Shown in pieces: positions 46,451-57,608 of a stretch of 64,000 nucleotides of DNA. The notes under the pieces are model-generated. The model searched no databases. It saw only the letters and a list, made by a program, of their open reading frames with translations, and had not been told where the DNA came from. The position numbers and the translations under genes were made by a program. Position 1 is the first letter of the stretch; each line of letters begins with the position of its first letter. This stretch comes from Allantophomopsis cytisporea (lineage: Eukaryota > Ascomycota > Leotiomycetes > Phacidiales > Phacidiaceae): the NCBI GenBank assembly GCA_024752435.1, contig CP103027.1, positions 1,426,001 through 1,490,000 on the forward strand. Reading direction: 5' to 3'.

Positions 46451-48340
46451 ATGGTGAAATCAGTCTTGGTGGCCGCTGCGGCGCTCATCTCCACTGTTGC
46501 TGCTCTTGATGGTAAGGCCATGAGACATTCTCGTCTCCCAGTTGCGCCGACTATCATTGCTGAGGAGGGCGATACAACCATTTACAACTCTACCTTTGCC
46601 CAACTTGTGGACCATGATGACCCCAATAGTACGACTTTCTCACAGAGGTACTGGTGGAGCACAGAATTCTGGGAGGGTCCGGGATCTCCAGTATTTATCC
46701 ATATGATCTACACGAAAGCTGTAGCTAACGTCTCAAGGTTGTGTTTTTCACTCCCGGAGAAATCGAGGCTGATGAATATACCGGTTACTTGACCAATAAG
46801 ACCCTTACTGGCCAATTTGCAAAGGCTATTGGCGGTGCGGTTGTAATGCTTGAGCGTATGTATTAGTTCTGTTCAGCAGGGTTTTGCATATCTGAAAGTG
46901 CTTAGATCGATACTGGGGTGAATCCTCTCCCTACGATGTGTTGTCGACCGCAAATCTCCAATTGTTGAACTTGCATCAGTCAATTGCTGATATCGACTAT
47001 TTCGCACAAAACATCGATTTCGAATTCGACACCAACAATAGTTGTCATCCAAGTAAAGCTGTAGGTTTTCTGTATTCATTTAGTGAGTGATACTAACGGT
47101 TCCAGCCTTGGGTCATTTCAGGAGGATCCTACTCTGGTGCACTATCGGCATGGACAGAATCCACTACACCGGGCACCTTCTGGGCATATCACGCATCGAG
47201 TGCTCCAGTCGAAGCTGTCTACGACTACGTAAGCGCCGTTTTGAAATTCTCAAGTGAAATCTAACGAATATATCAGTGGCAATATTTCTACCCAATTCAA
47301 CAAGGAATGCCAGCAAACTGCAGCAAGGATGTTTCCCTCGTAATCGATTACGTAGACACTGTTCTCACAACAGGCACCGAAGCTAACAAGACAGCATTAA
47401 AGAGCTTGTTTGGATTGGCGAGCATTGAGCACGATGACGACTTCGCTGAGTAAGTCTTTCTCATCGCCATTTTTGGATAAATGCTGACAACAAAGTGTGC
47501 TTGCAAACGGGCCTTACCTTTGGCAATCTAACAGCTTCTATACCGGATACTCCAGTTTCTTCCAGTTCTGTGACGCCGTCGAGAACGTCACACCTAACAG
47601 CACAGTCCCAGGAGCCGAGGGTGTCGGTCTGGAGCTCGCTTTAGCCGGCTACGCCAACTGGGTTAACAGTACCATCCTCCCTGACTACTGTGCATCTTAC
47701 GGCTATGATGAATGGCAAGACGAGTGGTCCACAGCTTGCTTTGACACCTACAATGCCTCTTCTCCACTTTTCACCGATACCACCGTCTATAACCCCATCG
47801 ATCGCCAGTGGCAGTGGTTCCTCTGTAATGAACCACTTGCCTACTGGCAGGACGGTGCTCCAGACAATGTTTCCTCCATTGTCAGCAGACTCGTTACTCC
47901 AGAGTACTGGCAGCGCCAGTGCGGTCTTTTCTTCCCTCCCGATGATACCGTATACGACGAAGCTGGCCTCACCACCGAGGATGTTAACACGTACACCGGC
48001 GGATGGGACATCACTCAGAGCACTCGTCTAATCTGGACAAATGGGTATGTTTTTGACCTATTTTGGCGAGTACAATAATGCTGACTTTCCCAGTGAATTC
48101 GACCCCTGGAGAACCTCTGGCGTGTCCTCGCAGTTCCGTCCAGGCGGTGAGCTGCAAAACACTACTGAGCACCCACTGCAGATCATCCCAGGGGGCTTCC
48201 ACTGCTCTGATCTCATTATCAAGAATGGACAATATAATGCAGGCGCGCAGACTGTCATTGATAACGAAATTGCACAGATCAAGGCATGGGTTGACGAGTA
48301 CTATGAGCTTCAGGGTGGCGTGTCAAGACGGAGCTTGTAG
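46451..48340 (+). CDS. secreted S28-family serine peptidase (prolyl carboxypeptidase-like)
   Basis: Seven exons (46451-46690, 46738-46855, 46906-47060, 47106-47228, 47277-47449, 47496-48044, 48094-48340) join without a break into 534 residues. All introns are 45-50 bases long. MVKSVLVAAAALISTVAALDG is a signal peptide. The alpha/beta-hydrolase core shows VVFFTPGEIEADEY, EHRYWGESSPYD, the nucleophile Ser179 in ISGGSYSGALSAW, Asp456 in TNGEFDPW and His489 in GGFHCSDL, all in the order of the S28 triad. The many N-x-S/T sites suggest N-glycosylation. S28 enzymes cut after proline in acidic conditions. The start is the ATG at 46451. The gene stands alone between an empty region and the NLR pseudogene. 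Confidence 0.93.
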
Positions 48341-49471
48341 AAAACAGGCTGGATTGAGGGCCAAAAAGAGTGATGGGAATCTTGAGGTTGAGGTGTTGGA
48401 AAGTGGTGTAGCTGGTATATAGTGGCATTCGTTGTATATAGTCGAGATTTATTTACCAACCGGTATGAATACAATACATCACTCCGATATCATGTTTGGT
48501 GAGTGGCTCTCGATAATTGAAAAGTTTAGATTGATGATGGGCCATCAAAGCATAAATAGTAGGATATACGTACAATATTGCGAACTGTGTGATGTTAAAT
48601 TTGGGAGGCTGGCTACACGGGACTCTCCTGGGAGTCAGTCCAAGGATGGGGAGTGGCATATAAACAGATAACTGAGAAGATAAATCACATTAATACACTA
48701 GAAAACGCCTCCACTGAAGTATTCCGTGGTCTTCAATGTCAAAGCTCAAGTGTTGTGCTTGCTGATTTCTTTCTGGGTCGTACACGTGATGTTATTGCTA
48801 TGTACTCGAAGCTCTTTTATATATCTCTCACAATATAAATTCTCGTGTTTTGAATGTTTGGTGAAGTTTTATTGTTCTGCTATGGAAGAGAGGTATTATA
48901 GTCGCCTCAAAAGCTATATTTGCATGCATACGATAGAAATGATACCCGATGTGAGAGAGTGAGTAATGAAAGTGAGCAACACAACCACACTTCACCTAGC
49001 ACACTTCTCCCTGACAACCATTTATGACCGAATAAGCTCAACATTCTAAACTTCCAATGGTTGATTAGTGCAGTGGTCAGCATGTCTCCCCCACCCCCCC
49101 CCAAAATTGGAATTGGTAAGTACACGGCAAGCAAAACCTGCAAGCGGATTTTCTGCAATGGATACGAGACTGCACTCTCCTATCCATTGATCTTTTGCCG
49201 GTTTGATTCTTGCTCCAGCCTTTTTGCAAAAACATCCCATGATGAGCGTCTACGTTCACATATGACATCTGTCTGTCTTTTGGCAGTGCCAGAACAACAT
49301 GTTCGCAAATCACTGAAGGGAGTCAAATCTCAGATAGAGACTGCTATATTAAAACCAACATGAAACTTGCAATATGTACACCAGGTATATTTTGCAATTG
49401 ACATAATAAGTCGTATAAAGCCGAATGAATATCATCAGTTCTTATATAATAAAGCTTCCATCAAAGATATT
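48341..49471. other. intergenic between convergent genes
   Basis: Contains the 3' flanks of the peptidase gene and of the NLR pseudogene. A C-run (near 49089-49102) is the only low-complexity tract seen. No coding frame is supported. Confidence 0.5.
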
Positions 49472-52400
49472 TCAAGCACCATATAACTTGAGAAGTGCTA
49501 CACTATCGAGGTTATTCTTCTTGGTGGCTATTCGTAAAGCAGTCCATCCACGTCCCGTTTCGAGATTGACGTCAGCCTTTGCTTCGAGGAGGTTTTCGAC
49601 AATATTTCGGTGACCTTCATTAACAGCCGCGTGTAAAGCTGTCCATCCATCATGGGTGATAAAAGCAACCTCAGTTTTCGCGTTGATAAGCTCTTTTACA
49701 ATATCCAAGTGACCCCATTTAGAAGCTGCCTGCAAAGCCGTCCATCCACCTCTAGTAGTAGAATTGACATCAGCTTTCGCATTAAGAAGCCTCAGTACAA
49801 TCTCCAAGTTACCATGATCAGGAGCTACCATTAAGGGTGTGCACTCATGGCTAGTAGTAGCATTGACATGGGCCTTGGTTTCAAGAAGCAGCTGAAAATT
49901 TTCAAAGTGACCTCCTTCAACAGCCGCTTCTAAAACCGTCCATCCACGTTCAGTAATAGCATTGATACGAGCGTTAGCAGCGAGAAGCTTCCGGACAATA
50001 GCTAAGTGGCCTCTATGAGCAGCTGCATGTAAAGCTGTCCATCTATCTTTAGAAACAAAATTGACATTGACCTCCGCATTGAGAAGGCTCTGCACAACCT
50101 CCAGGCGGCCTCCCCGAGAAGCCTAAAAAAGCCCACTAGATAACTCAGCGCTAGAAGAACCTATTTTAATCAGAGCCTCCATGTACTCCGCTTTTCCAGT
50201 CACCGTATAGTAGTGAATCAGACGTTCTCATTTTTCGGGGCTCAATTCAGCTAAGGAGATATTATGCAGAAACACAGGGAAATATTTCTGCTTCTGAATC
50301 CAATTGTAAACGATAGGATCCTGGTCTTTATATTCCGATGAGGACCATGGAGTTTTGGTTAGACTATGAAAGCCACAAACCATTTGCTTCCGCAAGTTCC
50401 AAGTGAAGGACATGCCCTCTTCGAAGTTGCGAGTGTGAATTAGCCAGTAGTTTACAGCATGGTCGAGGAAGGGGTAGCCCAAATACAGCATTTCCATCGT
50501 ATTTTCGGATTTACCATTCATCGCTATCGAACCGTATTTAGTTTTGGGGTTGTCCATAGACTTTTGATGTATCTTGTTGCTGATTCTCTGAGATATAGAT
50601 GCTACGCTTGACGAAATTCCCGTATTCTCCAGGACCATGTCAATAACATGACCTGGAAGTTGAGTTGGCAATGATCCTGGTTTTCGAATCAAGGTCGTCT
50701 TAAAGTCGTTCAAGTTGAGATAGGTTACACATATCTCGCCAAAAAAGTGATCGGCTTCCACCAAGTTGATATGAAACTTTTGTAGACTCAGGTCCACTGG
50801 TTGTGCCAGAAGATGCTCCAAAATGCTGTGATGGGCAAATTGAACAGTATTTGACTCGTCATCTAGGTGAACTAAGTTCTCGCACCATGCGGTAATACGC
50901 TCTAAGCCGTTTGGTCTCTTGTCTGGCATGGAGTATGATTGACCAGGTTTTAATGATAGAGCTTCCTCAAGCTCACCGATTGTGAGTACCTGTTGGGTTG
51001 CTGCAGCCCACTGGAAGATGCGGGCAACAGTGTTAGTATAGCCATGCCTGGTTCTCCATTTGGTAGCACGATCAAAAGTTTCTGCTAAGTCTGTGGGTAG
51101 AGTCTCAAGCACTTTCCGTATGTCATAATCACAGGCCTGCTCACAGACTTCAGTGATCTGAAAGTCAACCCAGAGAAACCTGCTACAGTTAAGAAAAAAC
51201 TTTTCAAGATTCGAGAGGTGAATACATACATCCCCTTTGTACCTCTCGTTAACAACATAATGATCTCATGAATAAGACCAGGGTCCTGTACTACAAACTT
51301 CTCTTCCTCCTGCTTGAGAGCGAGAACCTCTCGTATATATAATTCAATATCAGACTGTACTTGATCACAGTCTGTAGACCTCTGTTGGGAAGTAGGAAAA
51401 TATCCACGAATGTCCCTTGATATACTGTTCCGGCCGAAAGGAAGAGCCTCGCTTTGGAATTGGGAGAGGAGGCATTTGATGAGAGAATTCGAAGCAGAAG
51501 GTCACACTCCGTCTTCTCGAATTCATTCAGAGAATCGATGACAATATAGAACTTAGAAGACCGTCCAATGCAATGTCTCAGTAGCTTCTCGACTTCTTTT
51601 ATGTCAGCGTATGGAGTCTCCAGATTATGTAGAAGCCTCTCAGTTTCTCCTACTGTATCCTTAGACTCAAAGGATTGTCGAATGACTGACCTCAGCACTG
51701 TATCGGCATTGAGTGATACTAAGTCATCAAAGCGGGAAAAGACGAAGGTAATAATCTCACCGTCTCTTGTACCCTCCTGACAGAGATGGTCAATCACACT
51801 AGATCTATCTTTCCTGTTAGTGAATGATAGTTTTACAGAAACTGGGATTAGTAATAACGCGAGTACCGTCTTCCCGGAACCAACTATATCCGAGTTAGCA
51901 TTTCCCCGTAAGTGTGGTAGCGTCGTAAACTCACGTTTTCCGGTCAATGTAAATACTTTCGCCGTTTGATTATACTTCCACTTTTCAAACTCAGGAGTTG
52001 AGAATAACCCGTCAGCCATGTTCATGTGCCGCTTCTTGCGAGTTTGACAGAAGTTGGTTCGATATCCATAGGTTGACAACGAGTCTAGGAGTCCCTTTTT
52101 TGTTTCCCCTGTATCTGTTAGCACGATCTTGGCTAAAAGGCATTAGAACATACTGAGGTTATCTTGGTCTCTTCTTATTCGCCATTCTCTAGCATTTTCA
52201 AGTTCTTTCTGAGATTGAGACCAAACCCTCGACAACTGCAATCTATGTTTGGATGCTAATTCACTTTCCTTCCTCTGAAACTCTTGCTCTTCTATATCGG
52301 ATGTGGCTTTGGCTAGGTTAATAGCCTTTTCAACGTCATTGGCGCAGCTCTGGATATTGTTGATCTCAGGTTGAAGACTCTCATGTAAAGTCTTCCTTAT

Positions 52401-53029
52401 GTGTCTTGGCCCTTGTCTTCTAGGTTACTAGAGTTATTTGTAAGTAGTTGTTTCACTTACATGGCTGCCGCGTCAGCATAATGGACTTCTCACAAAGCCG
52501 AACAACAGAAGCATAGAATTTGCAGATCTCCTGCTGGAGCTTGGGAGAGCTGGGGTGTAGTAGCTGATAATTGTCGAATTGGGGGCAGAGTTTGTTGAGG
52601 CTCACAAAAAGGTCAGCCAGCAACTCAAAGTATGAGGTAAGATTCGCTGCGATCTAGAAATAATATTAGCCTAGTAGAGAATCCTAATGGATAACTTACA
52701 AGTATAGTGAGCTTGATACTACCCCAAACAAGAGCGGCAATTGTCGGATTTGATGCAACAAAGGTATCTACAATTTCGGAGAACTCTTGAATCGATTGCA
52801 GCATGGAATAAGCTCGAGAGCCGATAGTTTTTCCTTTTCGAGTCGAATTCGATGAATCAAGCCTGGCAGTAAAGACTAACGCAGCTGAAGCGTCGGGTAC
52901 AGCTTTGATCTCCTGCAACTGCTTCCTCTCATCGTCTGTAAGGACACTTGTAAACTTTGGAAGCGCATTTTCGAGCGATTCAGTCACAGCTACGTGGAAC
53001 TGAGGTGTGCCAAGAGTAACAACAGACAT
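49472..53029 (-). pseudogene. NACHT-ankyrin (fungal NLR-type) gene with a frameshift and two premature stops
   Basis: Exons 53029-52700, 52653-52461, 52411-52154, 52108-51935, 51883-51230 and 51179-49472 follow good splice sites. The N-terminal helical domain (starts MSVVTLGTPQF) leads to FSTPEFEKW and the NACHT P-loop LTGKLGSGKTVL, then FVFSRFDDL and a Walker B-like FYIVIDSLNEFE. A NACHT-associated helical region and six or seven 33-residue ankyrin repeats (GWTALHAA type) complete the layout. Three breaks interrupt it. A missing base near 51366 shifts the frame after GLQTV; the next frame carries on as QSDIELYIREVLALK. A TGA stands at 50230-50228 and a TAG at 50125-50123, yet the same frame is coding-like on both sides of each stop. 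Such genes normally encode intracellular STAND receptors in nonself recognition or programmed cell death. Sequencing error is an alternative. Confidence 0.85.
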
Positions 53030-53055
53030 GTTTGGTGGCAGCTATCGATTATATC

Positions 53056-53476
53056 CTACGTTGAGTGAGCTGGTATTGATAACGTCGATTCATGAGAAGA
53101 CGTGCAAACCAGAACAGTCGTGACAACTAGACCAGTTACTGGTTTAGATAGAAGTAACAGTGCTTTGGAGAAAAAGAAGAGGAAAACGACGATTATATTG
53201 AGTGAGGAGACGAGGCTGTACTTAGATCTCATCAATATAGCCAACAACATGCATGCATAGCCCCCAAGAAGCAACACCACCGCCTTTTAACGCCGTATCC
53301 ATGCAAACCAGCCTAGACAAAAAGATACAAATGGTAAAACAAAGTAAAGCGACATTTCTTGGAGGAGATTGATGCCAATTAGAACATAGCGCTCCTTTTC
53401 CATCGCCGAATGGATCACGTCTATTTCCAGTGCGCATCCAGTGCTGCTCGCCCACACATAGATACGAGGTATCCAT
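53056..53476 (-). pseudogene. possible small multi-pass membrane protein split by a frameshift
   Basis: From an ATG at 53476 (MDTSYLCVGEQHW) the frame reads through RRDPFGDGKGALCSNWHQ and a hydrophobic helix (VALLCFTICIFL) to about 53285. The same coding look then continues one frame over, with three more hydrophobic segments (VVLLLGGYACMLLAIL, NIIVVFLFFFSKALLLLS, TGLVVTTVLV), to a stop at 53056. No sensible intron resolves the switch. Either the gene has a one-base indel, or the sequence does. The family is not recognised. It lies head-to-tail with the NLR pseudogene on the same strand. Confidence 0.35.
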
Positions 53477-54136
53477 GTTAATTATGTATCCCAAACTTTC
53501 TATCTGCATAGATGTGTGCAAGAAAATAAAGATTCACTTGCCAATCCTTCTGACTGAATTAAGATCACATGCTTGACAAGCCTTGCGAAACTCATTTAGC
53601 ACCGTATCATCATCTTCCTCTGATCCTCAAGGCAATTAACCCCAATCATCTCACATATATCAGAAACTACACCTCTATCATTCCCATATCTTCTGCGGGT
53701 TGAACATCCGTGGCATGTATGACTTACCACATCTCCTGTGAATGCACAGCCAAAAACTTACTTAGAAAATCTGCGTAATTGGTTCACTGCGCCCTGAAAT
53801 ATTTGGATGTTGAAATAGGATTTGGCGATGAAACGGTGGTGATGGTGAGAAGTAGTACGATAGGGAACCTGGACAGTTGTGTGCGATGGAAGAAGTTCGC
53901 AATCAGTATTTTGAGTCTTGTAGGTACTTGAAATGACTTTTTATGTCCCGCGAGGAGATAGACTTGCTTATATAGCCAGCGAAGAAGCCTGCTATCACTG
54001 GTATGTTACTTATACAATAGGCACAATTGTACAATATGTTCAACAAGAAGCATTGAGCGTCTATTTCGAACTAATCATTAATCAAGGGTATCAATATATA
54101 TCCCCGTCATCCCACCCTAATATCATTCCGCAGACC
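53477..54136. other. intergenic region
   Basis: AT-rich 3' flank of the MFS gene and upstream flank of the split membrane frame. No feature is recognised. Confidence 0.45.
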
Positions 54137-55733
54137 TTAGACCTCCCTCTCCTCCAAGACCGTGGTATCCACATCCTGAGCCAGCCCCTTCAAATCCTCT
54201 TCCCCCATCTCCCCCTCCCACCCATTCTCCACCAAAAACAGCCTAAACCGCTCATCCCTCTTAGCCAGATCTTCACCCGACAAGTCTTCCACAAAGAAGT
54301 ACGTAACAGCGATACCAACAATCCCCACAATAGCCGCAATAATAAACGTCCACCTCTTACCCAAATTCGTCTGAATGGGCGTAAAAGCCTGCGTACCGAT
54401 AGCGGCGCCAGCCTTCCCCACCGCCGCAGAAAGACCGTAGCACGTACCGCGGACGGAAGTAGCATACGACTCGCTGGAGATAAGACCGAGCATGTCACCG
54501 GGTCCCAAGTTCCCGAAACTCTGCATAAGGCCATAAAAGACGATGAACAGCGGGATGATCTTGGTGATGCGCGTGTACGCACAGCCGATGATCAGCCCAA
54601 AGATAAGGTAGCCGGAGAAACCGAGCATCATGGTGTTCTTCCTGCCCAGGCGGTCGCAGAGGTAGGCGCCTACTGCGACGCCTGGGAGAGCGACGGCGCC
54701 TAGGAGGAGTTGCCATTCGGCTGTTGTGCGAAGCGAGGAGTCATGGACGACTGAGGAGATGATCGTACCGGAGAAAACGCCGTTGGGAAATGTTACGAAG
54801 TCGTAGAGGAACCAGCCTCCGCAAGTGCCGATGAGCGATTTCCAGTAGTAGCGGCCGACTAGGCCATATGGTACGGAGTGCTTGATAGCTCCGCGTCGGT
54901 AGAGCTTTGAATTGAGCATTTTTAGTCGGAAGTAGAAGACTGTTAATGGGGGCAGGCAGCCGATGCCGAAGCACACACGCCAGACTGTTGAAAGGTGTGC
55001 TTGGTGGCAGGCCGAGAGGACGATCAGGAAGACCATTACGGCGAATGGACCGCCGAAGGAGAGGGGAAGGTTAGTTACAAGAATGAAGACTGGACCACGG
55101 TTTTTAAGGGTGTGTTCATTTGCGGCTTCAGATGCTGAGGTGCTGGAGGCGGGATATTCACCTTGTAATATTAGATATATGATCTGGAAGGGAAAGGGAT
55201 TACTTACCTCCTGTTCCAAACCCGACGATTCCTCTGGCTACGGTCATCATCCAAAACATGCCCGAGATTGTGTATCCATTACTTGCTGTTGCGAGAATAC
55301 CCCCAATCACAATCATAGCTGTGGTGATGATAATAGCCGCCTTGCGTCCCATGTAATCGCAGGTGAGTCCAATCACTACCTGGCCGATAATCTCACCAAC
55401 CAGCAGCGAATTGGAAACTCGCGTCGAGACGGCCGGTGTGTATTGAGCCTTGTATTCTTTCTTCAAGAGCACATTGGTCATGGTCATGAGGTTGTTTTGA
55501 TAACCATCGGAAATCAACGCAAAGCCTGCACAGAACTAGGATACGTCAGTATGATGGAGCTTGCGTCTCGTTGATGAAGGTCAGTTTCAACTTACTATGG
55601 TGAATAGATCGGACAGACGCTGTTTTCTCGAGGACACGAGCGCAGAGGGCGCCTCTGGATCAGCTTTTCCTTCAATATCAGGCGATGCATGAACAGCAGA
55701 GACATCCTGCTTATCGATTTCTTTTTCACTCAT
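54137..55733 (-). CDS. MFS transporter, phosphate / glycerophosphodiester (Git1) type
   Basis: Three exons (55733-55596, 55535-55208, 55161-54137) give 496 residues. Introns have GTAAGT/GTAAGTA donors, and frame is kept. The N-terminus (MSEKEIDKQDV) is cytosolic. Twelve membrane segments follow in two groups. Group-typical motifs are ALISDGYQNNLMT in the first helix, DYMGRKAA in the first loop, VGFGTGGGEYPASSTSASE after helix 4, and CDRLGRKNTMM in the second half. The C-terminus is acidic and Leu-rich. The GGEYP-x-S-x-S-E motif and the SDGYQ start place it near the Git1/Pho84 branch of H+ symporters rather than among sugar transporters. The substrate (glycerophosphoinositol, glycerophosphocholine or phosphate) cannot be decided from sequence alone. 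Confidence 0.9.
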
Positions 55734-57608
55734 GATAGCTTCCTACAGAAGTCGAATTCGATGACCATAAAGTGTCGCACGCGACAGATAAGGAAAAGCA
55801 GAAAATAGCCAATATAGACCACCAATAATCAGAGACAAATAGCAGGCAGGTATTAATATGTATCCAATATTCCAGGCGTCGCAATTCAGATTGAGAAAAT
55901 TCCAAGAGTGCACAAGGCTTCCTTCTAGTCTCGTAGGATACGCAAAGCAGGCCTTGCCAACGAATTTATAGTTTCGTGGAGGAGAGAAACAACAAACGAT
56001 CAGAGACCTCGGCGATGGAGGCCTTTTTGAGTGAAATGCAATGTATGGGCACACGCGCATATGCATGTAACTTAAAAGGAGATTATTGGTCCCTTGACGA
56101 TGTCAAGACCATACAAAAAAGGACATAATTAACCAGCATACCCCAAGCAGCATGAACAGTCTTCCAGAGAGGTGGTGCATGCCGCCCCGCTCTCTGTACT
56201 TCGTTGCGCAACGAAACTGTATGAGATCTTACCTTGTCTATCTGCACAATACCTATATCCATCTAGGCATGGATTTCGATGCCAATTCTTGCCCAGATGA
56301 GAGAAATAAACACAAGGCTCTAAAATCAGGTACAAACATATCGTATAGACATTATACCTTACCTATCCACCTTCAAACCCCATACGCGTCCCAAGTCATG
56401 ACCATGGCCAAGTCAAAGGCTTATCGTCAACAGCAAAAGCCTCCAAAGGCCATTCATAAGCGTCGTATCTATCAATCAAGCAGAAACGCACATGGGCTAT
56501 AGACCCTCCATACACGTGGTGCAAACAAGCAACATAAGCGGTCTATCGACCCCCCAGCGCTCCGTGCATATCTTCCGCCAACCCTACCCACTCGGCCCCA
56601 CCACCCCATTCCCTCCCATTTATTACTGATACTCCCGTGCCCACCGGGAAATAGCCAACGACCCGGCCAATGGACCCTACTTAAGCTCCACGGCCGAGTC
56701 GGACGGAGCCAACCTCCTTCAGCTATTGTGATAGATAAGCTTCGATAGCGGGATCGGCTGAGGATGAGATCGAAGGGTCTGTCGAGGTAGTATTGACACG
56801 TGCTGTTCGGATTGCCTGCGTTGTGTTTGAAGATTGCTATTTGAGATTATAGAGGATGCATGTAGGAAGTGAACGTTCACGTACGTTGGAACTACTTAGA
56901 CAGATGAGGCTGCTGAAAGTGGAGCAGAATATCTAACCCTCATACTTGATCCTGTATAGATATACTACTCAACTACTCGAATTCAAACACAGACAGTGGT
57001 ACAACTGTGGGAAGACCTGTCTAAAATTCACCGACGATGATACTGATCTTATATGTAGTCTGAGTATCGAGCATTGAGATTTTTAGCTCTCCAGGAACTT
57101 TACGTTTACTCGGTCCTGTATGATTACTGTGTCATAACTTTATCCATGACCTCACGATTATTAAGTCGTATCGATATCTATACCCACAAAATTCCATGTC
57201 ACATCCAAGCACCCAAATAACGCAAGTGGTCAATTTTCTATCTAGGAAAGAAAAGGACACAAGCTACTTGACAGCCAGTTGTTCAGTCGTTCAATCGTTC
57301 CCAATTTCAAGTTTCCTATAGTCTTCAAGCCAGAAGCAAGTACAGTATTAGTAAAGCAAGAAAAAAAAGAAAGCGTCACAATAATCCCCCCACAATTTTT
57401 TTCTTATTTTTGCATTTTTCCATGTTGTTTTGCTGATCTCTTTCAAATGACAAGTACCATAAGCTCAAAAACAGAAAACAGACCACTTGTAATAACTGAA
57501 AACAAAGCCATTTATAGAAGAGACCGACCGAAGAGTCAATTAGATGGTGACCAAGTAACGTCAAAACAGACGCGAAGGGAGACCAATATATATCAACAGC
57601 GAAAGCCA
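55734..57608. other. intergenic region
   Basis: Between the MFS start (minus) and the 3' end of the next minus-strand gene. Frames here are short and unconvincing. The stretch 56520-56700 is GC-richer than its surroundings. No feature is recognised. Confidence 0.45.

Noticed and set aside
53933..54703. 256-codon plus-strand frame
   Set aside because: Overlaps the MFS transporter on the opposite strand; composition is that of an antisense shadow.
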